DNA of 14,864 nt from Bordetella parapertussis. Its GTDB lineage: Bacteria; Pseudomonadota; Gammaproteobacteria; Burkholderiales; Burkholderiaceae_C. Positions 1-7,356 of the stretch are shown here, in pieces; the first letter of the stretch is position 1, and every line of letters starts with the position of its first letter. Below the pieces are notes generated by a model, which saw nothing but the letters and a program-made list of their open reading frames with translations, did no database searches and was not told where the DNA came from. Both the position numbers and the translations under genes were made by a program. The stretch spans positions 1 to 14,864 of the forward strand of contig CAMDCZ010000043.1 in the NCBI GenBank assembly GCA_945890735.1, in the 5' to 3' direction.

Positions 1-299
1 GTTTTGAATCCCAATCTTTTTCTTGGTCTGTTATTCAATCTGTTTTGAATCATTCTAATTTCCTCATCGCTGACTGTGGACATGGCTCGTTTCTTTGGAA
101 CGTATTGGCGAAGCAACCCGTTCAAGTTTTCATTGCTACCCCGTTCCCAACTTGCAAATGGTCTGGCAAAGTAGGCCGTGCTTTGAAGTTGTTGATCAAT
201 ATAGGCATGCCCTGCAAACTCTTTGCCATTGTCAAAGGTCAGCGTCTTCACCCGGGCAGCCATAGGTTGGAGGGTAATCCTCCCCTTTTGCAAGGGACG
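1..299 (-). pseudogene. IS30-family transposase, C-terminal fragment (truncated)
   Basis: Reading the minus strand in one open frame gives the C-terminal half of an IS30-type DDE transposase. Visible landmarks are TLTFDNGKEFA, with the second catalytic Asp codon at 231-233, then YFARPFASWERGSNENLNG, with the catalytic Glu codon at 129-131, then GLLRQYVPKK and NRLNNRPRKRLGFK at the window edge. This arrangement is characteristic of the IS30 family. The N-terminal half, with the helix-turn-helix and the first Asp, is absent: the frame stops resembling IS30 at about 299, exactly where the inverted end of an IS3-family remnant begins. The C-terminus runs off the left edge of the window. The fragment cannot encode an active transposase. 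The family call is secure; the exact member is not known. Confidence 0.88.
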
Positions 300-300
300 C

Positions 301-310
301 AGAAGTAGAA
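301..310. repeat. IS3 remnant inverted end (right end of element)
   Basis: AGAAGTAGAA is an exact inverted match to 924-933. It lies three bases beyond the orfB stop codon, as expected for the right end of an IS3 element. The adjoining outer bases (GC) do not match the TG seen at the other end, so the terminus may have lost or mutated its last two bases. Confidence 0.7.
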
Positions 311-313
311 ACG

Positions 314-646
314 TTACGCAGCCATGGCCAGCCGCTTGAGAGGCTTGATCCACAAATTCAGCTCCAGCTCCTTGTAAATCCGATACACACGCTTGTGGTT
401 CCATTTGAAGCCCTTGACGTTACGAAGATACAGATAGCAGAGGCCAAAGCCCAAGTTTCGATAGTTATCAGTCAGTTTGATCAATCAATTTGCCACCTCA
501 TCGTTCTCAGCGTCGCGCTTACGCTCGCAGCGATAGCAGGAATCGCTGATTCGAAATACATCGCAGGCTGCCCTGATATAAACACCTCGATCTGTTACCG
601 CCTTCTTGGCCATTCCCGTCTGCGAGATGGCCTCACCACTTTTTTT
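314..646 (-). pseudogene. IS3-family OrfB remnant, deleted core
   Basis: After the A-AAA-AAG slip site the -1 frame gives VRPSRRRE. One base is then missing near 612-618, and the next frame continues with MAKKAVTDRGVYIRAACDVF, RISDSCYRCERKRDAENDE and LIKLTDNYRNLGFGLCYLY. A further stop at 485-487 replaces the usual Trp codon in an ANWL-type motif (TGG to TGA). The frame ends LELNLWIKPLKRLAMAA at a TAA at 314-316. The integrase catalytic domain, about 200 residues, is absent. The join lies around 329-337, where AAGCGGCTG could have served as short homology between the two deletion edges. Non-functional. Confidence 0.8.
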
Positions 647-899
647 CGAGAGCCTCCGAGACAATTTCAGCCTTGAGCTTTTCCTCAAGGTACATCTTCT
701 TCAAACGACGGTTTTATTCTTCCAGCTCTTTCATGCGCGACATCATGGATAAATCCATGCAACCCTACTTGTCCCGCCATTTGTAGAACGTCGCCGAACT
801 GATGACTAACTCGCGGCAAATATCTTGGAGATCTATGCCAGCTTCAACCATTTTTAATGAATCAATGATTTGGCTGTCGCTGAATTATGATCTCTTCAA
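633..899 (-). pseudogene. IS3-family OrfA remnant with premature stops
   Basis: The translation FSDSQIIDSLKMVEAGIDLQ, then DICRELVISSATFYKWRDK, matches the IS3 OrfA helix-turn-helix, and a leucine-zipper-like stretch follows (KELEE, NRRLKKMYLEEKLKAEIV). The frame is broken by stop codons at 885-887, 765-767 and 714-716. Each is explained by a single base change, for example TAA where GAA is expected in the EEENRRLKKMY motif. The start codon is degraded to TTG at 897-899. The slippery heptamer A-AAA-AAG, used by IS3 elements for the -1 frameshift into OrfB, is intact at 639-645. A broken gene; family assignment confident. Confidence 0.82.
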
Positions 900-923
900 A
901 TAGAACCTCTTCCATTGAAAAAA

Positions 924-933
924 TTCTACTTCT
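924..933. repeat. IS3 remnant inverted end (left end of element)
   Basis: TTCTACTTCT is the complement of 301-310. Read outward-in on the minus strand the end is TGAGAAGTAGAA, the TG-initiated terminus typical of IS3. It precedes the degraded orfA start by about 25 bp, as in intact members. Confidence 0.7.
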
Positions 934-1004
934 CAGGCCTTTGGTTCTTGGGGACGATTACCATCGCCAGGCCAACACGGAAACAATCATACAAATAATA
1001 ATTA

Positions 1005-2261
1005 TCAAATACGCTTAATTTCCATGTATCTTAATTCAAGTCCTGATGGAACAATACCCCAAGGCAATACCTTGGCAACAGCCTCTGAAAAACCATCAGG
1101 AAGACAAAAAGTAAAAGACTGTCGACCTCCATCGTAAACATAAGCCATATACCTGTATAACCCGATACCCTTATGACATGAGATCGCAAAGCCTCTCGGC
1201 GGGGTGAAATATTGCTCAATCCCATCTGATAATGAGAAAACAGCGACCTTATCTAAATTACCAAAAGCTTCTGCTTCAAATTCGTAAACAACCCGGTAAA
1301 CACACCCAGCGTTAAAAACAAACGGAATAACAAAAGCATGTCGATCGATCTTGACTCTTGACTCAAGAGAGAATTTTTCTTCGTTACTACTGCTTCTCAG
1401 TCGTCGACCTATTTCTATTACTTTCTTTCGCGCCTTTCCGCCGGGCAGTAAGTCGACAATCTCAACACCATCTTCAAAAAGATACATAGCCAATCCATTG
1501 GCCAAATCCACATATCTTGATTCAAGATCGCGCCGACGATCAAAATCATCAATACTCACTCGTATTGGCGAGCTGTCATCATAAAAAAAATTCAACCTAT
1601 TCAAGCTATTCTGCGGCCGCATTAAGCACAAGACATAATTTCGAATCAACGAAAACCCAGGCTGTGATGCCAAATCACTGCAGCGATCAAAGAGATAACC
1701 ATCCAAGATCTTCGCATTGGAATTTTTGTCAACCATTGGCTGCACCATCTCTTGGAAATCCGCAGCATTAAAATACTTAGCAGTCAACCCAGATTCAATA
1801 AGGCGCTCATATAAATCTGTATCATCACCACCCCAGCCCGATATCCATTCATTATAACCACCCACTCGATCAAAATCTCGTTTTTTTATTAATAACAAGC
1901 CAGATGAAACCCCGTCACCGTGCTTACCTCGATAGAATACACCATTACTCTTAATTAGATCATCCACATAAAAATCGATGTACTTTATTGCGACATCGCA
2001 ATCTATTTTAAGAAATATATCACTCTTAACAAATGACGCACCTATGTTTTGCGCCAAGCCGATCTTCCATATGGGTTGATTATTAACACGTATTAAATTC
2101 AACTTCTCCGACTCATCTGGCATCATTTCATCGACCAGCGGTGGAGTTGAATCGAAATCGACGACCACAACTTCTCGCACGCGAGGACAAGCAACGTACG
2201 ATTCGATCGTATCTTTTAAATAATAAAGTCTATTTTTGCATGTAGTAATTACAGAAATCAT
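1005..2261 (-). CDS. GT2-family glycosyltransferase with unknown C-terminal domain
   Basis: This 418-residue protein opens with the GT-A signature of glycosyltransferase family 2 (MISVITTCKNR). It has a metal- and nucleotide-sugar-binding DCD at residues 87-89 and an acceptor-side segment GGYNEWISGWGGDDTD at about 134-149. The GWGGDD form is typical of galactosyltransferase or chondroitin-polymerase-like GT2 domains. The likely role is cytoplasmic addition of one sugar to the capsule repeat; donor and linkage cannot be read. Residues about 280-418 form a beta-rich, aromatic-rich domain I do not recognise. The start is supported by AAGGG at 2269-2273, seven bases from ATG. It is the most AT-rich gene in the window (18 of 60 bases GC in 1981-2040), suggesting recent acquisition. 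It is the last gene before IS debris. Confidence 0.85.
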   Translation of the reverse strand: MISVITTCKNRLYYLKDTIESYVACPRVREVVVVDFDSTPPLVDEMMPDESEKLNLIRVNNQPIWKIGLAQNIGASFVKSDIFLKIDCDVAIKYIDFYVDDLIKSNGVFYRGKHGDGVSSGLLLIKKRDFDRVGGYNEWISGWGGDDTDLYERLIESGLTAKYFNAADFQEMVQPMVDKNSNAKILDGYLFDRCSDLASQPGFSLIRNYVLCLMRPQNSLNRLNFFYDDSSPIRVSIDDFDRRRDLESRYVDLANGLAMYLFEDGVEIVDLLPGGKARKKVIEIGRRLRSSSNEEKFSLESRVKIDRHAFVIPFVFNAGCVYRVVYEFEAEAFGNLDKVAVFSLSDGIEQYFTPPRGFAISCHKGIGLYRYMAYVYDGGRQSFTFCLPDGFSEAVAKVLPWGIVPSGLELRYMEIKRI

Positions 2262-2268
2262 ACGAATA

Positions 2269-2273
2269 CCCTT
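2269..2273 (-). promoter_or_regulatory. Shine-Dalgarno site of the distal GT2 gene
   Basis: AAGGG on the minus strand, followed by seven bases before the ATG at 2261. It sits in a 47-bp AT-rich gap, one of the few real gaps in the locus, so this gene is translated from its own site and is not coupled to its upstream neighbour. Confidence 0.55.
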
Positions 2274-2308
2274 TTTTTAATATCAATAATCAGCAACCGT
2301 TTTTTCAC

Positions 2309-4279
2309 TCACCTAAGTTCATCAAAAATTTTATTTAATTCGGCAGAAAAGTTATTTATCGAGTAACACCTGCGCACCAAATCTGCGCCGCTCTTTGATG
2401 CCGCGTTAAAACATTCGCGACTCGTAGACCGTCTAAATATCTCATCAATATGCTCCTCGAAAGAATTTTTGATGTTTTCTTGAGGCCAAATATACTCAGC
2501 TCCCGGCCAATTACTTATGGTCGCAAACCCGCCTGAACAAAATGCGTCCGCGATAGCTAAATGAAAACTTTCAAACCCAGGAAATCCAAAGTCTGAGTCG
2601 CTGACTGACAAAACATAGCCAACTCGACGATCAGCTAAGGCAGTTTTGATATCAACATGTCCATTGACATGTATCGCATCTTGAAGAGCGTGCTGCTGAA
2701 TGTACTTTTCACAATCATGAAAATAGCTCATTTCCTTGGAGTCACGGGCTATCCAAGCCAGATCTTTAGGTAGGGCTCCAAAAACCTCTAAGCGAAAACG
2801 TTTGTCCTTTTCACGAAGTTCCTTGAGTATTTCGAGTGCGCGGTGATAGCCCTTGCGTGACGGCAAAATACCAATGATGCCCAATGTGTGAAGTCGGTCT
2901 GGATGCCAATCGGTGCGGTACTCGTCAACACGCACGTAGTTAGGTATCAGTCGAGCCTTATGCCGTGGAATGTTGGGGTAGCGCTCCAGCAGACGCTCCA
3001 AAAACAGGGGTGAGACAGCAATAACTGCATCTACCTTGCTCATGTCCAGCCGTTCGCCGTGTCCTCGACCAAGTTCCATGCGATGCATACGGACGACCAT
3101 CCGTTGGTCCGGCCGTTTATGTGCAGCGTACCACTCGGCGTTTTTTAGTAGCCATTCACACCAGATGTATTCGGCCCAGTCAAGTAGTTCCTTGCTCTGC
3201 TTTTCGTCGTGGATTTCATGGCCTTTCCACTCATCAAAACGAATATCGAAGTGCTCTTGAAGTGACGTTGCGGCATCGCGAATAAATTTTAGGTCGTGCC
3301 CGGCCACAACCAATCTCGGTCTGCATAGTGCACGAAAAAGGTCATAGTCCCCCAACTTGACAGCCTGAAGAACCTCCGACAGGCGACGCGTGTAAGTAAA
3401 ACCCACAATGGTTCCCCAGTTGGTCAAAACAAACTCATGGAAACTACGAAAGCAATCCTCATCAATATCGCCACGGTTACGGAAAATGAGGCTTTCAAGC
3501 GCCACCCTCAGTCCAACAGGTAGGCGCCCTTTAAAGTAATCTATCCCTTGAGGCAGAAGAAGGGCATGCACAATGTTCCATACCTGCAAGTGGTCTTGCA
3601 ATTCACGTTTCCCATACCGCTGGGTAGTAGATGGAGTGAGGGATGGAAGCTTGAAATACACATAGGTCGGTTCTGGGAGGAATTCAATTCGTTCACTTTG
3701 AGTCAAGAGTTTTGCCAAAAAAACAGTGTCTTCCCCCATCCGAAGTTGCTCCGGCCAGCGGATTTGATGCTTAGTGAGCAAGTTGCGCTTGACAAAGCTG
3801 GTGGGCACGGTGCTAGTGCGCATGAGGATCATTTCACGACGCTCTGCTGGCGAAATGGCCTCATGCCAGTTTGGCACCATGTTCATTCGTTTACGCTCGT
3901 GCCCGTTATCTGCCCACAGCTCTGAACGAACAATACAGGCATTGGTTCGCTCAGCGTGACCCCATAACTGGTGCAATGCGTTGGGCAACAGCTCGTCATC
4001 ACAGTCGAGAAAATACAGGTACTCCCCGCGAGCTGCGTCAATGCCGTGATTGCGAGGACGTGAAGGCGAACCGCTGTTACTGGGCAGGCGCAGTGCATGC
4101 CAGTTGGCCTGATCTGCGCAGGCTTGCTGGGTCAGTTCATGTGTGCCGTCGGTGGAGCAGTCATCCACGAACAGCACTTCAAATTCAGCAGAATTGAACT
4201 TAGCAGCCCGCAAGGATGCCAAGCAACGCCCGATCTTGTCTGCCGCATTGAAGCTGGGAACGATGACGGAAATCTTCAT
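2309..4279 (-). CDS. Bifunctional glycosyltransferase, GT2 plus GT4-type domains
   Basis: This 656-residue protein carries two glycosyltransferase domains. Residues 1-about 250 are GT2 (GT-A fold): MKISVIVPSFN at the start, VDD at 38-40, NSGSPSRPRNHGI at 68-80, the DCDD metal-binding motif at 92-95 and MGED at 181-184. Residues about 320-656 resemble a GT-B enzyme of the GT4 type: LVVAGHD near 323, VIAVSPLFLERL at 419-430, LIPNYV near 444, the donor-site motif ILPSRKGYHRAL at 471-482 and an acidic donor loop FPGFESFHLAIADAF at 566-580. Two such domains could add two successive sugars of the capsule repeat, or act as a polymerase. The upstream gene stops nine bases before this ATG, and the Shine-Dalgarno is weak. 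Sugar specificity is unknown. Confidence 0.85.
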   Translation of the reverse strand: MKISVIVPSFNAADKIGRCLASLRAAKFNSAEFEVLFVDDCSTDGTHELTQQACADQANWHALRLPSNSGSPSRPRNHGIDAARGEYLYFLDCDDELLPNALHQLWGHAERTNACIVRSELWADNGHERKRMNMVPNWHEAISPAERREMILMRTSTVPTSFVKRNLLTKHQIRWPEQLRMGEDTVFLAKLLTQSERIEFLPEPTYVYFKLPSLTPSTTQRYGKRELQDHLQVWNIVHALLLPQGIDYFKGRLPVGLRVALESLIFRNRGDIDEDCFRSFHEFVLTNWGTIVGFTYTRRLSEVLQAVKLGDYDLFRALCRPRLVVAGHDLKFIRDAATSLQEHFDIRFDEWKGHEIHDEKQSKELLDWAEYIWCEWLLKNAEWYAAHKRPDQRMVVRMHRMELGRGHGERLDMSKVDAVIAVSPLFLERLLERYPNIPRHKARLIPNYVRVDEYRTDWHPDRLHTLGIIGILPSRKGYHRALEILKELREKDKRFRLEVFGALPKDLAWIARDSKEMSYFHDCEKYIQQHALQDAIHVNGHVDIKTALADRRVGYVLSVSDSDFGFPGFESFHLAIADAFCSGGFATISNWPGAEYIWPQENIKNSFEEHIDEIFRRSTSRECFNAASKSGADLVRRCYSINNFSAELNKIFDELR

Positions 4280-4288
4280 GGATCGGGC

Positions 4289-5989
4289 TTAAACAAAGTA
4301 GGCTTGCCGTGGCCGGTCTGGTTGCTGCAGCCATTCGGCAAATCGGCCCCGCAGGTCAAGAATGGATGTATCGGGCCCGATTGGTGCGATGCGGTAGCGC
4401 TGACCAGCATGCAGCGCAGGAGTGATTGCCTGGCCGGTGGCGTATGGAAGGTGAAGGGCTGCACGTGTTAACCAATCGCCCGGTGGTGGATTGCTTGGAT
4501 TGAAGGCCATGAAATGGCTGGTTTCAACCGGTTGGTAGCGATCAAGCATGGCGTAGCGTGTGGCGTGGCTACTAGCTGTGACGCTCACGCCAAACCTGTT
4601 GAACTGGCGGTAAAGCTCGGTCACTTCCAAGTCTGGCATCTGAGCACCAGCAACGAGCAAAAGGGCTGAGCCATGCAGGCCCTGGCCATGCTGCTGGAAC
4701 CATGAAATGGCTTGTAGCGCATCTTCCTTATTATTGACAAGGCAAGTTGCGGTGACGACATATTTCCGTGCAGCATGGGCTAAGCCCATGTTCTGAAGCA
4801 TTTGCAACCAGCGGTGTCGGTAGGTATGTTCGCCCAGTACCTTGTTGAGTGCGTGTTCACGCAGTTGATCGATGTCAGTTTCGGAGAGTGAGCGCAGTCG
4901 ATCCGGATGCTTGTCTGGATAGATGATCAGATCGCCGAACATTTCATGTATCCCACGCGAGTAGTTCGATAGGACCAGGGTGTTGCTTGACATCAACTCG
5001 AAAACACGCCGTGCAAACATGGTTGCCGACTCGGTGACAGTGTTGAAGTTAAGACCTAAGCGGCTGGACTTGTAAACCTCAGGCATGCGCTCGTGGGGCT
5101 GAGAAGGCAACAGGAAAGGCCGGTAACGTTCAGGCCAGATATGGAGTGGGTCGGAATCTCCGTAATAACGGTCATAAATTTCAAGCTCGTGACCGCCGGC
5201 TCGTATGCCGTCAAGGATGAACTCCATGTCTTTACTGCGCTTTACGTGGTTCGCGTACCAACCACCTGCAAAAACCACACGCGATGATCGCTGGTCTCCC
5301 TCAATAGGGTTGAAGAGGCGCGGATTTGTAGCAAATGGCAATGCAAAAGCGTTGCTGACACCGTATTCGCGCTTATAGCCATCCACGCATTCAACTGCGG
5401 TGGTAAAAACATAGTCGAACTCTTTGGCCGTCTTGACAAAGTCGTGGACGCGGTCGGTGAAGTGAGTTGGATCTTCTTTGTTCCAGAACACTGTCGGTAT
5501 GCCCTTTTTCCGACAGTGCGCTAGGATTTCCAGCAGGACGGTGCGATTTTCCTTGGAAAAGTTCTTGCTGGCGTATACGCGTCCTTTCCAAGGGCGAAGT
5601 TTGGTATCAGGACCACTCCAAGCTGACTCACAAAAGAAGATGTCAGGCTGGTGCTGTTCAAAACGCTCACGCCAGTTCGTTGGCTCTATTGGAATGGCTG
5701 TGAACTCGTCGGCGAAACTGTTGGTCGTAAATTCATCAGCTATCAATGCGACACGCATCCGGTCGGCGTACTTCATGCGTTTGACAGGGTCAGAATATTC
5801 GCTACGACGCAAATCAAGTGCAGCACTTTCGGCCTGTATCTTGCTGTAGCGGCTTTGGCACAGCCGAATGTTAGCTGCGAACAGATTAGACCCCAGCAAT
5901 ACACCTGCTTCGCGGTAAAGCTGAATAGCTTGCGCATAGTCTTTAGCCTTGAAAGACTCGCTAGCTTTGCGAAGTATTAAATTGCTCAT
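4289..5989 (-). CDS. TPR-CgeB-type glycosyltransferase, fused C-terminal domain
   Basis: A 566-residue protein. Residues 5-45 look like a single tetratricopeptide-type helical hairpin (SFKAKDYAQAIQLYREAG). Residues about 78-400 match the CgeB/DUF3880 type of GT-B glycosyltransferase found in capsule and spore-coat loci: MRVALIADEF, IFFCESAW near 117, IPTVFWNKEDPTHF at 164-177, FAGGWYANHVKRS at 240-252 and TESATMFARRVFELMSS at 319-335. Residues 409-566 (VVTATCLVNNKEDALQAISW onward) resemble a GT2 fold in outline, but no DxD is visible where one would be expected. The gene follows wecC after an 86-bp gap and has no clear ribosome-binding site. A sugar transferase for capsule assembly is the best reading; the substrate is not inferable. 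Confidence 0.8.
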   Translation of the reverse strand: MSNLILRKASESFKAKDYAQAIQLYREAGVLLGSNLFAANIRLCQSRYSKIQAESAALDLRRSEYSDPVKRMKYADRMRVALIADEFTTNSFADEFTAIPIEPTNWRERFEQHQPDIFFCESAWSGPDTKLRPWKGRVYASKNFSKENRTVLLEILAHCRKKGIPTVFWNKEDPTHFTDRVHDFVKTAKEFDYVFTTAVECVDGYKREYGVSNAFALPFATNPRLFNPIEGDQRSSRVVFAGGWYANHVKRSKDMEFILDGIRAGGHELEIYDRYYGDSDPLHIWPERYRPFLLPSQPHERMPEVYKSSRLGLNFNTVTESATMFARRVFELMSSNTLVLSNYSRGIHEMFGDLIIYPDKHPDRLRSLSETDIDQLREHALNKVLGEHTYRHRWLQMLQNMGLAHAARKYVVTATCLVNNKEDALQAISWFQQHGQGLHGSALLLVAGAQMPDLEVTELYRQFNRFGVSVTASSHATRYAMLDRYQPVETSHFMAFNPSNPPPGDWLTRAALHLPYATGQAITPALHAGQRYRIAPIGPDTSILDLRGRFAEWLQQPDRPRQAYFV

Positions 5990-6075
5990 TGATTGGTTGT
6001 TGTCAGCGTGAGTATTTCAGTCCCGTGCTAGATTGACACGAAGAATTGCTTCAAGCGTGAGCGGCATGACGCTGC

Positions 6076-7344
6076 TTATGCCAGTAAGCCAACGGTATCA
6101 ATCACATGCGAGAAAGATGAGATTTCATTTCGTGCCGAGATGAAATTTTTGTGTTTTACGAGTACACAGATGACGTCTGCCGCATCGATGGCTGTGTGCA
6201 AGTTTCTGAGGCTCTTGTATTGAAGGCTGAGTTCGTCTGGCAGCATGTCAATGTTGGGCTCCACAATGAATACTTGACAGCCCAATTGACTAATCTGCTC
6301 AGTAATTTGCACTGCAGGACTCTCTCGCAGATCGCCAATATCGGGCTTAAATGCCAATCCCAAGCACGCAACCTTTATGTCTGCGATGCTTTTCTGTGGG
6401 TTGGCAGCCAATACTTGTGTAATAGCAGCTTTGATTTTCTGCACCACCCATTCGGGTTTATGGTCATTAACCTCTCTGGCCGTGCGAATAAGCTTTGCTT
6501 CATCAGGCGACGTATCCACAATAAACCAAGGGTCCACAGCAATGCAGTGCCCCCCTACCCCAGCACCTGGCTGAAGGATATTCACGCGTGGGTGGCGGTT
6601 TGCCAGTGCAATCAACTGCCACACATTGATGTCTAACCCATCACAAATCATGGACAGTTCGTTGGCAAAGGCAATATTCACATCACGAAAGCTGTTTTCA
6701 GTCAGCTTGCACATTTCGGCCGTGCGGGCGTTGGTGACGATGCACTCGCCTTCCACAAAGGTTTTGTAAAGATCAATGGCCATCTCACTGGCCTTGCCCG
6801 TCATGCCACCAATGACGCGGTCATTACTGACCAGCTCTCGAACTACATGGCCAGGCAGCACTCGCTCTGGGCAGTAAGCCACCTGCACATCCGCTTGCTC
6901 TCCCGCTTGTTGCGGAAAACTCAGGTCTGGTCGGGCAGCAGCCAGCCATTCAGCCAGCTTTTCGGTGGTGCCAACAGGTGAGGTGGACTCCAAAATCACC
7001 AAATTGCCTATGGCCAGCACCGGTGCAATGGCTTTGGCAGCAGACTCGATGTAGCTCAGGTCGGGCTTGTGTTCTTCTTTAAAAGGTGTGGGTACCGCAA
7101 TTAAAAAAGCGTCTGCCGGTTCAGGCAAAGTGGTGGCCCGCAAATAGCCCTCGGACACGGCTGTGTGCACCAAGGAGTCAAGCTCTGGCTCCACGATGTG
7201 AATCTTGCCTTGGTTGATGGTGTCTACCACGTGTTGGTTCACATCTACGCCAATGACATTAAGCTTGCGCGATGCAAACAGTGTGGCGGTGGGTAGGCCA
7301 ATGTAGCCCAGCCCAATCATGGAAATGGTTTTAAAGATATGCAT
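6076..7344 (-). CDS. wecC: UDP-N-acetyl-D-mannosamine 6-dehydrogenase
   Basis: This cytoplasmic enzyme oxidises UDP-ManNAc to UDP-ManNAcA with two NAD+. At 422 residues it has the family length and is colinear with E. coli WecC as I remember it. Landmarks are the Rossmann glycine motif GLGYIGLPTA at 11-20, IHIVEPEL at 48-55, LIAVPTPFK at 81-89, ESTSPVGTTEK at 119-129, the catalytic-region MCKLTENSFRDVNIAFANE at 211-229, and GVGGHCIAVDPWF with the thiohemiacetal-forming Cys267. The C-terminal UDP-binding domain includes GLAFKPDIGDLRESPA. It lies 12 bases after the wecB stop, with AAGGG at 7354-7358 overlapping that stop codon. WbpA-type UDP-GlcNAc dehydrogenases are relatives, but the wecB neighbour and motif details favour WecC. 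Confidence 0.95.
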   Translation of the reverse strand: MHIFKTISMIGLGYIGLPTATLFASRKLNVIGVDVNQHVVDTINQGKIHIVEPELDSLVHTAVSEGYLRATTLPEPADAFLIAVPTPFKEEHKPDLSYIESAAKAIAPVLAIGNLVILESTSPVGTTEKLAEWLAAARPDLSFPQQAGEQADVQVAYCPERVLPGHVVRELVSNDRVIGGMTGKASEMAIDLYKTFVEGECIVTNARTAEMCKLTENSFRDVNIAFANELSMICDGLDINVWQLIALANRHPRVNILQPGAGVGGHCIAVDPWFIVDTSPDEAKLIRTAREVNDHKPEWVVQKIKAAITQVLAANPQKSIADIKVACLGLAFKPDIGDLRESPAVQITEQISQLGCQVFIVEPNIDMLPDELSLQYKSLRNLHTAIDAADVICVLVKHKNFISARNEISSFSHVIDTVGLLA

Positions 7345-7356
7345 TTGCAGAAACCC

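Larger units (their letters stand above)
299..935 (-). mobile_element. Internally deleted, decayed IS3-family element
   Basis: A compact element of about 635 bp lies between 10-bp inverted ends AGAAGTAGAA (301-310, and its complement at 924-933). Inside are remnants of both IS3 transposase frames, orfA and orfB, in the usual order. A complete IS3 element is about 1.2-1.5 kb. Here the orfB segment that should carry the DDE integrase core is missing: the early orfB motif ELELNLWIKP runs straight into RLAMAA and a stop codon three bases from the inverted end. RLAMAA is what I recall as the normal orfB C-terminus in this group. The outer bases read TGAGAAG at the 935 end but GCAGAAG at the 299 end, and I see no flanking target duplication. 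The element is therefore old and could move only if a related transposase acted on it. Confidence 0.82.

Noticed and set aside
1..51. Direct repeat GTTTTGAATC at 1-10 and 42-51
   Set aside because: Both copies fall in IS30 coding sequence, at GFK and IQN, and are too short to mean more than chance.
395..676. 93-codon plus-strand open frame at the left edge
   Set aside because: The minus strand here clearly encodes IS3 OrfB remnants, so the plus frame is incidental.
934..1004. Possible terminator or IS30 continuation between the IS3 remnant and the first gene
   Set aside because: No stable hairpin followed by a T-run on the transcribed strand and no IS30-like translation could be seen.
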